Below are positions 20,415 through 30,100 of a DNA stretch of 64,000 nt, piece by piece. Each line of letters begins with the position of its first letter. The first letter of the stretch is position 1. The stretch covers positions 7,088 through 71,087 of the forward strand of contig JBGUPL010000013.1 in assembly GCA_045130275.1 (NCBI GenBank). Reading direction: 5' to 3'. Source of the stretch: F23-D06 sp045130275 (GTDB taxonomy: Bacteria; Bacteroidota; Bacteroidia; Bacteroidales; WCHB1-69). The translations under genes were made by a program, and so were the position numbers. The notes beneath the pieces are model-generated. The model made no database searches and was not told where the DNA came from. It was given only the letters and a program-made list of their open reading frames with translations.

Positions 20415-21617
20415 ATGGCGAAGCAAAAGGAGATAGAACACCCTGACAATTACCGCGAGACAGCTGTGCTGATAGCCGTGTCCACGCCCGACGTGGCGGA
20501 AGAGAAAACGATGGAATACCTTGACGAGCTAGCCTTCCTCGTGGAGACTGCCGGCGGGACCAGCGTGAAGAAGTTCACCCAAAACCTCGCCCACCCGGAC
20601 ACGCGCACCTATTTCGGCTCCGGCAAAATCCGTGAGGTGGCCGACTACGTGCACGAAAACGACATTGACATGGTGGTCGTGGACGACGAGCTTCCTCCTT
20701 CACAACAGCGTAATATAGAAGAACTTATGCGCTGCAAGGTCATGGACCGCACGCACCTCATCCTCGACATCTTCGCCAAGCATGCGCAGACCGCCCACGC
20801 CAAGACGCAGGTGGAGCTGGCGCAGTACAAATACCTCCTACCCCGCCTCACCGGTATGTGGACACACTTGGAAAAACAGCGTGGCGGTATTGGCATGAGA
20901 GGTCCCGGCGAGAAGGAAATCGAGACCGACCGCCGTATCATCCGCGACCGTATCTCTTTGTTGGAAAAGCGGTTGAAGGAAATAGACAAGCAGAAGAAAA
21001 CCCAGCGCGGACACCGCGAGCAATTCGTACGAGTCGCTTTGGTCGGCTACACCAACGTCGGGAAATCGACCATCATGAACCTGCTCAGCAACTCCGATGT
21101 GCTCGTCGAGAACAAGCTCTTTGCCACCTTGGACACCACTGTTCGTAAGGTCGTTTTCCAAAACCTGCCCTTCCTATTGTCTGACACAGTGGGATTTATC
21201 CGAAAACTCCCGCATAGTTTGGTGGAGTCGTTCAAGTCAACCCTCGACGAGGTCCGCGAGACGCATCTGTTGCTGCACGTTGTCGATATCAGTCATCCCG
21301 ACTTCGAGGAGCACATCCAAACCGTGCAGAAAACGCTCGATGAAATTGACTGCGGCGGAAAGCCCACGGTCATCATTTTCAACAAGATAGACCAATACTC
21401 CTGGGTGGAGAAAGCCGAGGACGATCTCACACCCAAGACCAAGGAGAACGTCACACTTGACGAGCTCAAGGCCACCTGGATGGCGAAACTCGGCCCGAAA
21501 ACGCTCTTCATCTCCGCAAAAACGAAGGAAAATGTCAATGAAATGAAGGATTTTCTGTACGAAGAGATCAAGAAGTTGCATATCCAGATTTATCCGTACA
21601 ATAATTTCTTGTACTAA
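20415..21617 (+). CDS. hflX: Ribosome-associated GTPase HflX
   Basis: GTPase that splits stalled ribosomes in known relatives. The 400 residues comprise the N-terminal HflX domain (AVLIAVSTPD... GTSVKKFTQNLAHPDTRTYFGSGK), the glycine-rich GIGMRGPGEKEIETDRR linker and the G domain with GYTNVGKST (G1), DTVGF (G3) and NKID (G4). The start is put at the ATG at 20415 (MAKQKEIEHP), because an upstream Met would place the promoter element inside the coding region. Single-gene unit followed by a dispersed palindromic repeat. Confidence 0.96.
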   Translation: MAKQKEIEHPDNYRETAVLIAVSTPDVAEEKTMEYLDELAFLVETAGGTSVKKFTQNLAHPDTRTYFGSGKIREVADYVHENDIDMVVVDDELPPSQQRNIEELMRCKVMDRTHLILDIFAKHAQTAHAKTQVELAQYKYLLPRLTGMWTHLEKQRGGIGMRGPGEKEIETDRRIIRDRISLLEKRLKEIDKQKKTQRGHREQFVRVALVGYTNVGKSTIMNLLSNSDVLVENKLFATLDTTVRKVVFQNLPFLLSDTVGFIRKLPHSLVESFKSTLDEVRETHLLLHVVDISHPDFEEHIQTVQKTLDEIDCGGKPTVIIFNKIDQYSWVEKAEDDLTPKTKENVTLDELKATWMAKLGPKTLFISAKTKENVNEMKDFLYEEIKKLHIQIYPYNNFLY

Positions 21618-21620
21618 TGT

Positions 21621-21659
21621 CATTCCTTAAACAGTCCCGACAGGGACAAGAGCTCGGTA
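21621..21659. repeat. Dispersed palindromic repeat, copy A
   Basis: A 39-base segment starting CATTCCTTAAACAG and ending AGAGCTCGGTA, with the hairpin GTCCC-GACA-GGGAC. A closely matching copy lies at 30624-30662 in the same orientation; both are followed within 30 bases by ATTCGCAA. Sits just after hflX. Confidence 0.85.
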
Positions 21660-21711
21660 TAAGAACGATTCGCAATTAATTTGGAAAAAGAAATGCAGGT
21701 TCAACGTTAAC

Positions 21712-23001
21712 ATGTTAGCAGAGAAGACATTAGAGAAGCTGCGCGTTTTGGCGGAGTCGGCGAAGTACGATGTGTCGTGCTCGTCGAGCGGCACCGTGCG
21801 CGGCGGCAAGAAGGGCATGGTGGGCAACACCGTGGGCGGCGTGGGCATCTGCCACTCTTTTGCCGATGACGGTCGCTGCATCTCGCTGCTGAAGGTGATG
21901 CTGACCAACCACTGCATGTACGACTGCGCCTATTGCGTCAACCGGCGCTCCAACGACATCAAACGCGCCACCCTCTCCGTGTCGGAATTGGAGGAGATCA
22001 CGATGGAGTTCTACCGCCGCAACTACATCGAAGGGCTGTTCCTTTCCAGCGGTGTGGTCCGCAACCCCGACTACACGATGGAGCGGCTCACCGCCATCGT
22101 CCGCGACCTCCGGCTCATCCATCGTTTCAACGGCTACATCCACCTGAAAGCCATCCCGGGCGCCTCGCAGGAACTGCTCAACGAGGCCGGCCGCTACGCC
22201 GACCGTATGAGCGTGAACATCGAAATACCCCGCGAGGAGTCGCTGAAGATGTTGGCACCGGAAAAAGACCACCGCAGTGTCTTCCAACCCATGAAACTCA
22301 TCCAGCAAGGCGTGCTCGAGAACAAGGAGGACCGCAAACACTACCGTCACGCGCCCCGCTTCGTGCCCGCCGGACAATCGACCCAGATGATCGTGGGCGC
22401 CACCAAGGATACCGACCGCGAGATCCTCACCATGTCGTCGCTGCTCTACGGTCAGCCCTCCATGCGCCGCGTCTATTATTCGGGCTACGTGAGTGTCAAC
22501 ACGTTCGACTCGCGCCTGCCCGTGCTCAAACAGCCGCCACTCGTGCGCGAAAACCGCCTCTACCAGGCCGACTGGCTGCTCCGCTTCTACCACTTCAAGG
22601 TGGACGAATTGGTGGACGACAGCCACGCGAACCTCGACTTGGAGATCGACCCGAAGTTGGCGTGGGCGTTGCGGCATCCCGAATTCTTCCCGGTCGATAT
22701 CAACACGGCAGATTACGAAATGCTGCTGCGCGTGCCCGGCCTCGGCACCAAGTCGGCGTGGCTCATCGTCAACTCCCGCCGTTTCAACCGGTTGACCACC
22801 TTCGACCTCAAGAAGATGGGCGTGGTGATGAAGAAGGCGAAATACTTCATCACCTGCCACGAGCTCGGCGCCTCCAACCTGCAGCCCCTCCTCGGCATCA
22901 ACGAGCTGACGCCCGAACGGCTGCGCCCGCTGCTCGTCTCCAAGGCTGAACAGAAACTCGCCGCGAAGGAGGCGCAGTTGTCGTTGGAGTTTGTAGAGTG
23001 A
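21712..23001 (+). CDS. Radical SAM protein of the DNA modification/repair type
   Basis: 429 residues. The iron-sulfur cysteines are in CMYDCAYC (CxxxCxxC) near residue 70, followed by a radical SAM barrel (GLFLSSGVVRNPDYTMERL, IHLKAIPG). A C-terminal helix-hairpin-helix (DINTADYEMLLRVPGLGTKSA) suggests DNA binding. This matches the family annotated as putative DNA modification/repair radical SAM protein (TIGR03916), usually found beside a DUF4130 (TIGR03915) gene. That partner is present at 24516 but is separated by an inserted segment. Substrate unknown; spore-photoproduct-lyase-like chemistry is only an analogy. High GC compared with the insert that follows. Confidence 0.9.
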   Translation: MLAEKTLEKLRVLAESAKYDVSCSSSGTVRGGKKGMVGNTVGGVGICHSFADDGRCISLLKVMLTNHCMYDCAYCVNRRSNDIKRATLSVSELEEITMEFYRRNYIEGLFLSSGVVRNPDYTMERLTAIVRDLRLIHRFNGYIHLKAIPGASQELLNEAGRYADRMSVNIEIPREESLKMLAPEKDHRSVFQPMKLIQQGVLENKEDRKHYRHAPRFVPAGQSTQMIVGATKDTDREILTMSSLLYGQPSMRRVYYSGYVSVNTFDSRLPVLKQPPLVRENRLYQADWLLRFYHFKVDELVDDSHANLDLEIDPKLAWALRHPEFFPVDINTADYEMLLRVPGLGTKSAWLIVNSRRFNRLTTFDLKKMGVVMKKAKYFITCHELGASNLQPLLGINELTPERLRPLLVSKAEQKLAAKEAQLSLEFVE

Positions 23002-23199
23002 CGTTGGATATAGAAAGGGGTTCGTGCCTCCTGCACGGGCGGAATCCGCAATGTCCAACCATCACGCCGGATAATGGCCATGCTCATATACCTACCGTCC
23101 AACGCCTCTCCTCGTGTCGAAGACACGATATTTTAGAAACCCCACACGGCACTCACTTCGTTCGTTTCGTGTGGGGTTGGGCGTGCGCACACGGAATCA

Positions 23200-23220
23200 G
23201 CGTGTCGGAGACACGCAACT
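23200..23220 (+). repeat. Palindromic flank repeat, left copy
   Basis: GCGTGTC-GGA-GACACGC followed by AACT. It matches 24263-24283 at 18 of 21 bases in the same orientation, differing only in the loop. Confidence 0.85.
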
Positions 23221-23417
23221 GCACACGCCGCCCCCAGTCGGTTCGAGATTAAATACGGATACTTGAGAACACCTCTTCGTTGGTGTGGAAGGTGGCTTCA
23301 CCGGCCTCTTTTCGTATATTTTTAGAGATAACGTCATAATATACAATGGTTTATTATGATATTATTCCTTTTATTAGAAAAAAATCAGAGAGAAGTGTTT
23401 TGTGATTAAAAATTGTG

Positions 23418-23425
23418 TATCTTTG
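23418..23425 (+). promoter_or_regulatory. Bacteroidota -7 element (insert gene)
   Basis: TATCTTTG, 66 bases upstream of the ORF at 23492, so that gene is probably transcribed alone. Confidence 0.5.
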
Positions 23426-23491
23426 CAAAGTTTTATCAAACCAAAAATTTAAAAAAAATAAATATGGGAACAGATTAGTTATCAGTACGAT

Positions 23492-24247
23492 ATGACAGGC
23501 AATACAAAAGAAACATTATTGTTTTGGCTTGCGATTTTGAGTGGCATATCCTCAATTGCAGGCTTTTTTGTAGCTTTGAGTTCAGATCAAAGCAAGGTTG
23601 TTATTGTGTTGATTGCCATCATCGTCTTTCTTGTAGCATTGCTGCTTTCAGTTTGGTATGCCATTCACAAAATTGTCCACAAAGAATTTGACAGGGGATA
23701 CATAAAGCTTTCGTTCTTTACAAAATGTGAATACGTCAACCAAAATCACATTATCTATGATGGTTATCGTCTGATTCAATCCAAGCGAGCCTTTTTACCA
23801 AGTATTAAATGGGCATTCAAATGGTCAGGCTCCAAACAGCCGATTATTAGCTCAACCCTGCAGGATTGCGATGGTAAAATAATTGAAAACACTTCGAATG
23901 ACTATGACCACGTTGTTCTGAAATTTAAGAAAGCACTTTCTTACAATGAATCCGCAGTAGTTCATTTCCATGCCAACATGGATGATGTGGACAATACTGC
24001 ACAACCATATCTGGATGTCAGGATTGAAGAACCTATCAGTGTCGTTGATTTCCGTGTAATATTGGCATATAAAGACGCTCAATTTTCAGAAAGGGCACAA
24101 TTCATGCGAAAGCCTATCAACAGCGGAATCCCGACGGAATATCAAATACTTGAAACGGTTTCATTCAATTCGTATTCCAAAAGCTACGAATATGTTTTGA
24201 CAAATCCGGAAGTCGGATATTTCTACCGGTTGCAGTGGGTGAAATAA
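23492..24247 (+). CDS. Hypothetical two-span membrane protein
   Basis: 251 residues that I do not recognise. Two adjacent membrane spans at about residues 8-28 (LLFWLAILSGISSIAGFFVAL) and 33-56, then a soluble domain of about 190 residues rich in beta-strand patterns and aromatic residues (VLKFKKALSYNESAVVHFHANMDD, VGYFYRLQWVK at the end). Clearly more AT-rich than the genes either side. It sits alone between the two halves of a normally adjacent gene pair, with matching palindromes at each end of the segment, so it was probably acquired. The layout resembles small membrane sensor/effector proteins in defence islands only in a very general way; no function is assigned. Confidence 0.7.
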   Translation: MTGNTKETLLFWLAILSGISSIAGFFVALSSDQSKVVIVLIAIIVFLVALLLSVWYAIHKIVHKEFDRGYIKLSFFTKCEYVNQNHIIYDGYRLIQSKRAFLPSIKWAFKWSGSKQPIISSTLQDCDGKIIENTSNDYDHVVLKFKKALSYNESAVVHFHANMDDVDNTAQPYLDVRIEEPISVVDFRVILAYKDAQFSERAQFMRKPINSGIPTEYQILETVSFNSYSKSYEYVLTNPEVGYFYRLQWVK

Positions 24248-24262
24248 CTTGTTGAACTTGTT

Positions 24263-24283
24263 GCGTGTCTTCGACACGCAACT
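24263..24283 (+). repeat. Palindromic flank repeat, right copy
   Basis: GCGTGTC-TTC-GACACGC followed by AACT, the partner of the copy at 23200-23220. Confidence 0.85.
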
Positions 24284-24375
24284 ATTATATGTGCACATCT
24301 TCTATTGTTCTTTATGTTCTAGAGTGCAAAAATCGTAAGTATTTTCATATTCCGAAGAAATATTTCTAAAAGTTG

Positions 24376-24383
24376 TATCTTTG
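24376..24383 (+). promoter_or_regulatory. Bacteroidota -7 element (DUF4130 gene)
   Basis: TATCTTTG, 132 bases before the DUF4130 start. The predicted leader would contain the 8-bp tandem array. Confidence 0.5.
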
Positions 24384-24432
24384 CAACCAGAAAGATCTCC
24401 CGATTTCTTCTTCCTCTCGGTACTACCCACCA

Positions 24433-24512
24433 TTAACCTTCTAACCATCTAACCCATAACCTTTTAACCTTCTAACCCCCTAACCTTCTAACCCTCTAAC
24501 CTTCTAACCATA
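24433..24512. repeat. 8-bp tandem array in leader of DUF4130 gene
   Basis: Ten degenerate octamers of the type TAACCTTC / TAACCCTC, ending three bases before the ATG. The unit is the reverse complement of the octamer array at 53765-53796. Confidence 0.9.
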
Positions 24513-24515
24513 AAA

Positions 24516-25301
24516 ATGACCTACTACACCTTCGACAGCACCTTAGACGGCCTACTCACGGCGGTCTTCGAGGCGTTTGCCCTGCGCGAACGGCCAGAAA
24601 AACTGTTGTCGGAAGGCGAGACCGTGTCCTTGTTCTGCGACCGCCTCTACCAAGTGTCCACCGACGAAGAGAAGGCACGCCGAGTATGGAAAGGATTAGA
24701 GAAACGACTGTCGAAAGAAGCACTCAAAATGCTTTATGTCAGCTGGTTATCAGAACTTCCGGAACTCAACAACGCACTATTCCAATATATCTGCAAGGTA
24801 TTCCGGCAACCGGAAGGGGAAACGAGCATCGAGCGGAACTTCGCCGACCCGGACGTGCTCGCCGTGACCAACATCGCCCGCAAGGTGCTGCACGAACAGC
24901 TGCGGATGAAACAGTTCATCCGTTTCCAGAAGGCCAAGGACGGCACCTACCTGGCTGTTGTCGCGCCCGACCACAACGTGCTGCCGCTCATCATCGACCA
25001 TTTCGCCGACCGGTTCAACGACCAGCCGTGGCTCATCTACGACGCCAAGCGGCATTACGGGTATTACTACGACGGCACGGGAGCCCCTTCCCGCATCACC
25101 TTCGCCGACGAGTCGGCCGTGACGTTCAACCTCGCCAACGGCCGTCTGAACGACGACGTGCTAAGCGACGATGACCAACTTTTGCAGGAGCTATGGCGCA
25201 CCTACTTCAAAGCTATCTGCATCCGCGAGCGCCTGAACCCGCGCAAACAGCTTCAGGATATGCCGCGAAGATATTGGAAGTACTTGACAGAAAAGCAGTA
25301 A
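24516..25301 (+). CDS. DUF4130 (TIGR03915) DNA metabolism protein
   Basis: 261 residues starting MTYYTFDSTLDGLLTAVFEAF, the characteristic opening of the probable DNA metabolism family that accompanies the radical SAM protein above. The body includes IARKVLHEQLRMKQFIRF and the C-terminal ERLNPRKQLQDMPRRYWKYL. The N-terminal region is known to resemble a uracil-DNA-glycosylase partner domain in some fusions, but no catalytic motif is evident here. Biochemical role unknown. Ends 17 bases from the convergent gene. Confidence 0.88.
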   Translation: MTYYTFDSTLDGLLTAVFEAFALRERPEKLLSEGETVSLFCDRLYQVSTDEEKARRVWKGLEKRLSKEALKMLYVSWLSELPELNNALFQYICKVFRQPEGETSIERNFADPDVLAVTNIARKVLHEQLRMKQFIRFQKAKDGTYLAVVAPDHNVLPLIIDHFADRFNDQPWLIYDAKRHYGYYYDGTGAPSRITFADESAVTFNLANGRLNDDVLSDDDQLLQELWRTYFKAICIRERLNPRKQLQDMPRRYWKYLTEKQ

Positions 25302-25318
25302 CGATTCCGAATAATGGG

Positions 25319-27067
25319 CTAATCAATATTCTTGATTAAATCCATCACATATATCACCACCTCATACAGAACTCCGTGACGGAGTCCCGGTACTGCATTG
25401 ACATTCATGGTGAAGGTGTTTCCATCGACAAAACAGACCATATCGCGGATAGGCATGGCGGCCTCCGGACCGAGCAAGGCGACAAACGCATTGAAATCAA
25501 CTTGTGCGAAAACAGCATGGTTTAAGAACTCTTTCGGCCATTCGCGCTCAAAAGGCTGCGAAAGTGTTTCTATTCCCTTGAGACTCTTGGTGTAGAACAT
25601 CAGCCCGTCCTTCACCAACACGCAGGAAGAGTCTTCTTTCACGATTTGCGTGAAAGTCTCATAATCCATCTCTTTCTTGTTGGTTATAATCACATAGGCA
25701 TCCCAACCATCTATCTTTTTGTGATTCAGTGTTTTCATATTAATCGTGGAATCCTCTGGATCCACAGCTGAAGCGAACGACAATCCGAGCATTTCAAAAG
25801 TGTCAAAATCTTCAGGAAATTGGGGTGACGACATCGGTTCCTCCGATGCATTCTCCTTTTTCTTCTCGTCCATCGCTTTTTTACGCGCATGGAAAGTGGA
25901 GTCTGTAATGTGGTTGCTGACAGCCACATAACGTTCCAAGGCTCCGCGCACTTGTTCAGGATGGTCTATGAGGGTGACCGCTTGCATCTGGTATTCCGTT
26001 GCGGAGAGAGCTAACGTGAACACAAACGGTTTGTTCAACAACGGGCAAAGTTCACGCCACTGCGGAAGTGTTGTCATGTAGGGTTTCGCAAGGTCACCGT
26101 AACCTTCTATCGAACTGGCAGCCAAAACCAGATAGTCGCCCGACACGTATGGCATTAACCGCCTCAACGCCTCGGGGGATGACTTCAAGGCTTGGAATTC
26201 CGGAATGGGGGTGCGTTGATGGATCTCGCTTACAGCGGTAATACGGTCATGAAAAACATCTCCTCGTGAAAACAACTCCATATCCAGCTTAGCGAAAGCA
26301 TCTTGAACATCTTTGGAAGTGGGGAAATAAACAGCCACTGCGTTGCTGAGGGTACGGATAAGTGGGTTGTTGGAACGATAGGCGGTATAAGAATCCCAAC
26401 CCTTGGTCAGCATGGTGGTCGCCAACTCACTTGAAGCAAATTTTGAACTGCTGATCCGGTTCCATAATTGCATAGGTGTTTCCTTATTTTTGTAGAAAGA
26501 CTCCAACATAAGATCAATGTCGTTGGTGTCCGGAATGGTCGAGTTGAACACGGGACTTGAATAGATGGCGTTCATGTCGTTGAGCAACGCAAGACAGGCG
26601 ACATCTTCCGTGCAGATTACAGCTGCGCTTATGCTTTCTTCATCAAAAAGCATACAACGGAATTTCCGGCCAGAAGGATCCGTCATCGTCTCGAACGGCG
26701 GCACCGATTTGTCAAGAGAACGGATTGTTTTCTCGAAGTTCTTCTCATTATTCAACGGCAGGATGATGTATCGGGAATCAACCATGGCTGCCGTCGCGGT
26801 GAAATCAACGCCCATCTTACTGTCTTTCTTTATCCAACTCTGCACCAGCTTTTTGGAGAACTTTAGACTGTCATATAGTGGCTTAAGGAAGTTTTCACGA
26901 TGCATGGACTCCAATTCAAATGCCCGCGCCAAAGTGTCGAGGTTCACCATGGATATCGAATAGCTGCTGTCAGGCACATAGTTGAGCACTCGCAGATGTT
27001 TCGGAACTTGCGCAAACGCGACCGACACCATAAATAACATAATGATTGTTAATATTTTACGCTTCAT
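25319..27067 (-). CDS. Secreted/periplasmic protein of unknown function
   Basis: 582 residues from the ATG at 27067 (MKRKILTIIMLFMVSVAFA, then Gln), a clear signal peptide; a longer frame to 27109 would bury it. The mature part is an alpha/beta protein with two similar-looking halves (FEKTIRSLDKSVPPFETM; YETFTQIVKEDSSCVLVKDGLMFYTKS), reminiscent of DUF3352/DUF4836-like periplasmic proteins of Bacteroidota, but I cannot confirm membership. A Lys/Glu-rich stretch (AMDEKKKENASEE) around residue 410 is probably disordered. No sorting domain is seen, so it is likely periplasmic or surface-bound. Function unknown. Confidence 0.75.
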   Translation of the reverse strand: MKRKILTIIMLFMVSVAFAQVPKHLRVLNYVPDSSYSISMVNLDTLARAFELESMHRENFLKPLYDSLKFSKKLVQSWIKKDSKMGVDFTATAAMVDSRYIILPLNNEKNFEKTIRSLDKSVPPFETMTDPSGRKFRCMLFDEESISAAVICTEDVACLALLNDMNAIYSSPVFNSTIPDTNDIDLMLESFYKNKETPMQLWNRISSSKFASSELATTMLTKGWDSYTAYRSNNPLIRTLSNAVAVYFPTSKDVQDAFAKLDMELFSRGDVFHDRITAVSEIHQRTPIPEFQALKSSPEALRRLMPYVSGDYLVLAASSIEGYGDLAKPYMTTLPQWRELCPLLNKPFVFTLALSATEYQMQAVTLIDHPEQVRGALERYVAVSNHITDSTFHARKKAMDEKKKENASEEPMSSPQFPEDFDTFEMLGLSFASAVDPEDSTINMKTLNHKKIDGWDAYVIITNKKEMDYETFTQIVKEDSSCVLVKDGLMFYTKSLKGIETLSQPFEREWPKEFLNHAVFAQVDFNAFVALLGPEAAMPIRDMVCFVDGNTFTMNVNAVPGLRHGVLYEVVIYVMDLIKNID

Positions 27068-27156
27068 ATTACAAAAAATTAATTTATAGACAAACAATAG
27101 ATTTTTCAACTCTTATGACACAAATAATATAAAAGGTTGCACCTTAAAAATAATCT

Positions 27157-27184
27157 TTCTTCATTCTACATTCTTCATTCTACA
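27157..27184. repeat. Tandem duplication at sbcC stop codon
   Basis: Two perfect copies of a 14-base unit TTCTTCATTCTACA (2 x 7). The sbcC TGA stop lies within the second copy, so the last residues of SbcC come from repeat DNA. Confidence 0.8.
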
Positions 27185-30100
27185 TTATGAATTGTCACCT
27201 CGCTCGTTCCGTGGCTCACCGGCTGCACGATGATTTTGGTCGGGATTTTGTCAGCAAGGACATCCAAATGGCTGATGATGCCGATACTGCAATGTACGAT
27301 GTGGTGCAATTGCTGGAGGGTGTTGACCACACTGTCGCACAATGTCCCGTCAAGTTGGCTGATGCCCTCGTCGATGAAGAGGAAATCGGAGGAGATGCCT
27401 TGCAGGGCGAGGTTGGAAAGGCCGAGCGCGAGCGCGATTGAAATCAAGAAACTTTCGCCGCCGGAGACCATCTCGACAGGACGTGGCGCGTCACCCAAGT
27501 ACTTGTCTTTCACCAAGATCATAAGTTCGCGGCCCGCACCGGTGAGTTCGTAACGGTCGGAGAGCATCCCGAGGAAATAGTTGGTGTTGTCCAGGAGTTT
27601 CTGCAGGATGAAACTCTGCGCAATCTTGCGGAAGGTCTTGCCGGTGCTGTCGCCGAAGACGTTGTTGAGTCGCTCCCACTGCCGCACCTGTTGTTGCAAG
27701 GCATCCAACTTCGCCAAGGTATCGGCATATTTCCGTTTGTTGTCGGCATCCTGCCGTAAAATCTGCTGAATCTGTCCTATTTGCTGTGACTTCTGCGTCT
27801 TCAGATCGTTTTTTGTGCGGATTTGCTGCTCAATATCGGAAAGTGGCTCCTCTTCACCCATCTCCGGCTTCGACTCCTCATGTTTCCGCAGCGTTTCCTG
27901 CGCCTGCTGCCATTTGCCGTATGCGGTATGCGCTACTTCCTGCACCGTTTTCAGCTGCTCACGAAGCTGGGCAATCATCTCAGCGGATATGCCAGCCAAT
28001 TCCGACAACATCTGTTCTGAGATTTCCGAATGCTGACGATAATAGTCTTGCAAAAAAACTTCCGTTTGGGACATCTTCTTGGACAATTCCGACTGCTTTT
28101 GCGCCAGCACCACACAGTTTTCGGCCAACTGCATCCATTCTTCGGCCAATTGTTCGCACGGTTTGGCAACTTCAGAAGCGGGGAATGGGAACAACGCCGA
28201 CACTTTTTTCTCGAAAGTATGCATTTGTTGCAGTTCAAGCTCTCTTTTTTCGGCAGAATCCTGCCGGTTTCTTAACACCTCCTTGCATTTTTCGTAAGCT
28301 TTGGCTTCCCTGTCAAGTGTTTCGGCTGTTTCGGGCGGATTTTCTTCCCATTTTGGGTATATTTCACTGAAAAATGCGGCCAATTCCGCTTTGGAAGTCT
28401 CAATATTTTGGTCAGTTTGCGTTTTTTGAGCTTGAAGACTGTCCAACGACTTCTGTGCGGAAACGAGATTCACTTCCGCCTGATGCCTGTCAGCCGTCAG
28501 TTCCTCCATCCGCTTGCCCTGCTGCGAAAGCAACTCCGTTTTCTCCGTCAATTGCTTGTTGAGTTGAATAGCCGCCTGAATTCGGCAAGCGATTTCCTTA
28601 GCAGCCGAATCAGCAGTAAAAATCTGGTTTTCAATTTGTTCGTCAATGGTTTTGTCCATTGTGATATTCAACGACTTACAGGTTTCTCCCAAAGCCGTCA
28701 AGGCGGTTTTCTGTTGCTGGGATTTATTTTGGAGATCCTTTTGTGCGATCTCGAATCCAGCCTGCGCACGACTCAGGTTGGTGGCGGCGACATCCATCGC
28801 GTTCTTGGCGTCCGTCAAGGCAACGTTCGCCTCAGAAAGTTGTTGTTGCAACATCTTGACGCTTTGCTCAACCGCTTCATTGGTAAGCAGTTGTTCCACT
28901 TTTTGCCCGCAAACGGGACAAGTGTCGCCCACTTGGAGTCCCGCGCGGATTTGCTTGGCGAAGTCGTTGACGCTCTGCGCCGCGGAATCGTAGCATTTCT
29001 GGGCCGTTTCTTGCGCCGCCTTCGCCGACGAATAACGCCGCTGCGCTTCCGCGAATTGCTGGCCAAGTTCCTGAACATTCTGCTGTTGCGTCGTCACCGC
29101 ATTTTTCAACGCGGCAATCGCATCTTGCTGATTTCTAAGTTCCTGAACCGACTTTCGGATGTTCGCCAACTGGTTCAACAGATTCGTCTTCTCCGTTTGC
29201 TGGCGGGTGAGTTCCGCCAAATCGAACTGCTGTGTCTGCGACTTCAACGTTGCCGCTTCTTGCGTGAGTTGGGTGATGATTTCCTGCTGCTGACCTATTT
29301 CTCCCTTTTTTTTCTCCAAAGCCTCCCCATATTGCCCAATAGAAACAGTTGTGGCCTTGATTTTGTCCTCTGTCTGCGATAAATCTTGCTGGAAACGGGC
29401 AAATTGACCGAGTTTTTCGCACAGGACAGGAGCTTCAGCATACACATCCACCTTATATGCCTGGGTTTTCTGCTCGTTTTGGAGTTTTTCAATTTCAGCA
29501 TGTAACAACTCGAGTTGTTGCCGTTCATACTGCAATCCCGATGTAAGTAATTGATATTCTGACTTATACTTTTTTTCTGACGCTTGAAGAAGATCAACAT
29601 CTTGACGAAGTTGCACCATTTCTGCGTAAGTTTTGCGCACCTTTTCAGTCTTCTCCCAACGCTGTACAGTTTCCTGCGTACGAAGATGCGCTTCGGATTT
29701 TGTTGCGGCATCGGCTGATACCCATTGAGCCTCAGAAGTTCTTACATTTTCTTGATATTGAGCCAGTTGATTAATCCAATTGGATTTATTTGTCAACACC
29801 TTCAATTCTTCGTCAATCTGCTTGTTTTCCGCCTCTATATCTTGTATATTCTGCTGATATTCAGTAATTTGCTCCTCATTTAGGCGTACAATGTTCTCAT
29901 TCTGGCTGTTGAGTTGCTCATATGCTCTCTTTTGGGCGTTGTATTTCTCATAAATCCTCCGACCAATCTCCGAAAAGATACTCGTATCGGTCAGCTTTTC
30001 AAGGATTTCCGCCTTGGCGTTCTGGTCGCTTTTCATGAACTTGGTGAACTCACCCTGCGCTAGCATCGTGGTGCGGCAGAATTGATCGTAGGTCAGCCCC

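Larger units (their letters stand above)
23002..23491. other. Repeat-rich intergenic region, left flank of AT-rich insert
   Basis: 490 bases with no credible gene. It holds the palindrome CGTGTCGAAGACACG (23113-23127), a hairpin with an 11-bp stem AACCCCACACG (23138-23178) and GCGTGTCGGAGACACGC (23200-23216). After about 23280 the base composition turns AT-rich and a TATCTTTG promoter element appears at 23418. The small frame through 22998-23252 crosses the hairpins and is not considered coding. Confidence 0.7.
24248..24515. other. Right flank of AT-rich insert
   Basis: 268 bases with the flank palindrome (24263-24283), a TATCTTTG promoter element (24376-24383) and an 8-bp tandem array reaching almost to the DUF4130 start codon. 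No gene seen. Confidence 0.7.

Noticed and set aside
21730..23058. 442-codon open frame antisense to the radical SAM gene
   Set aside because: The sense strand has the iron-sulfur CxxxCxxC motif and full-length homology; the antisense product is low-complexity.
22998..23252. 84-codon plus-strand ORF after the radical SAM gene
   Set aside because: Overlaps the radical SAM stop and consists of palindromic DNA; judged non-coding.
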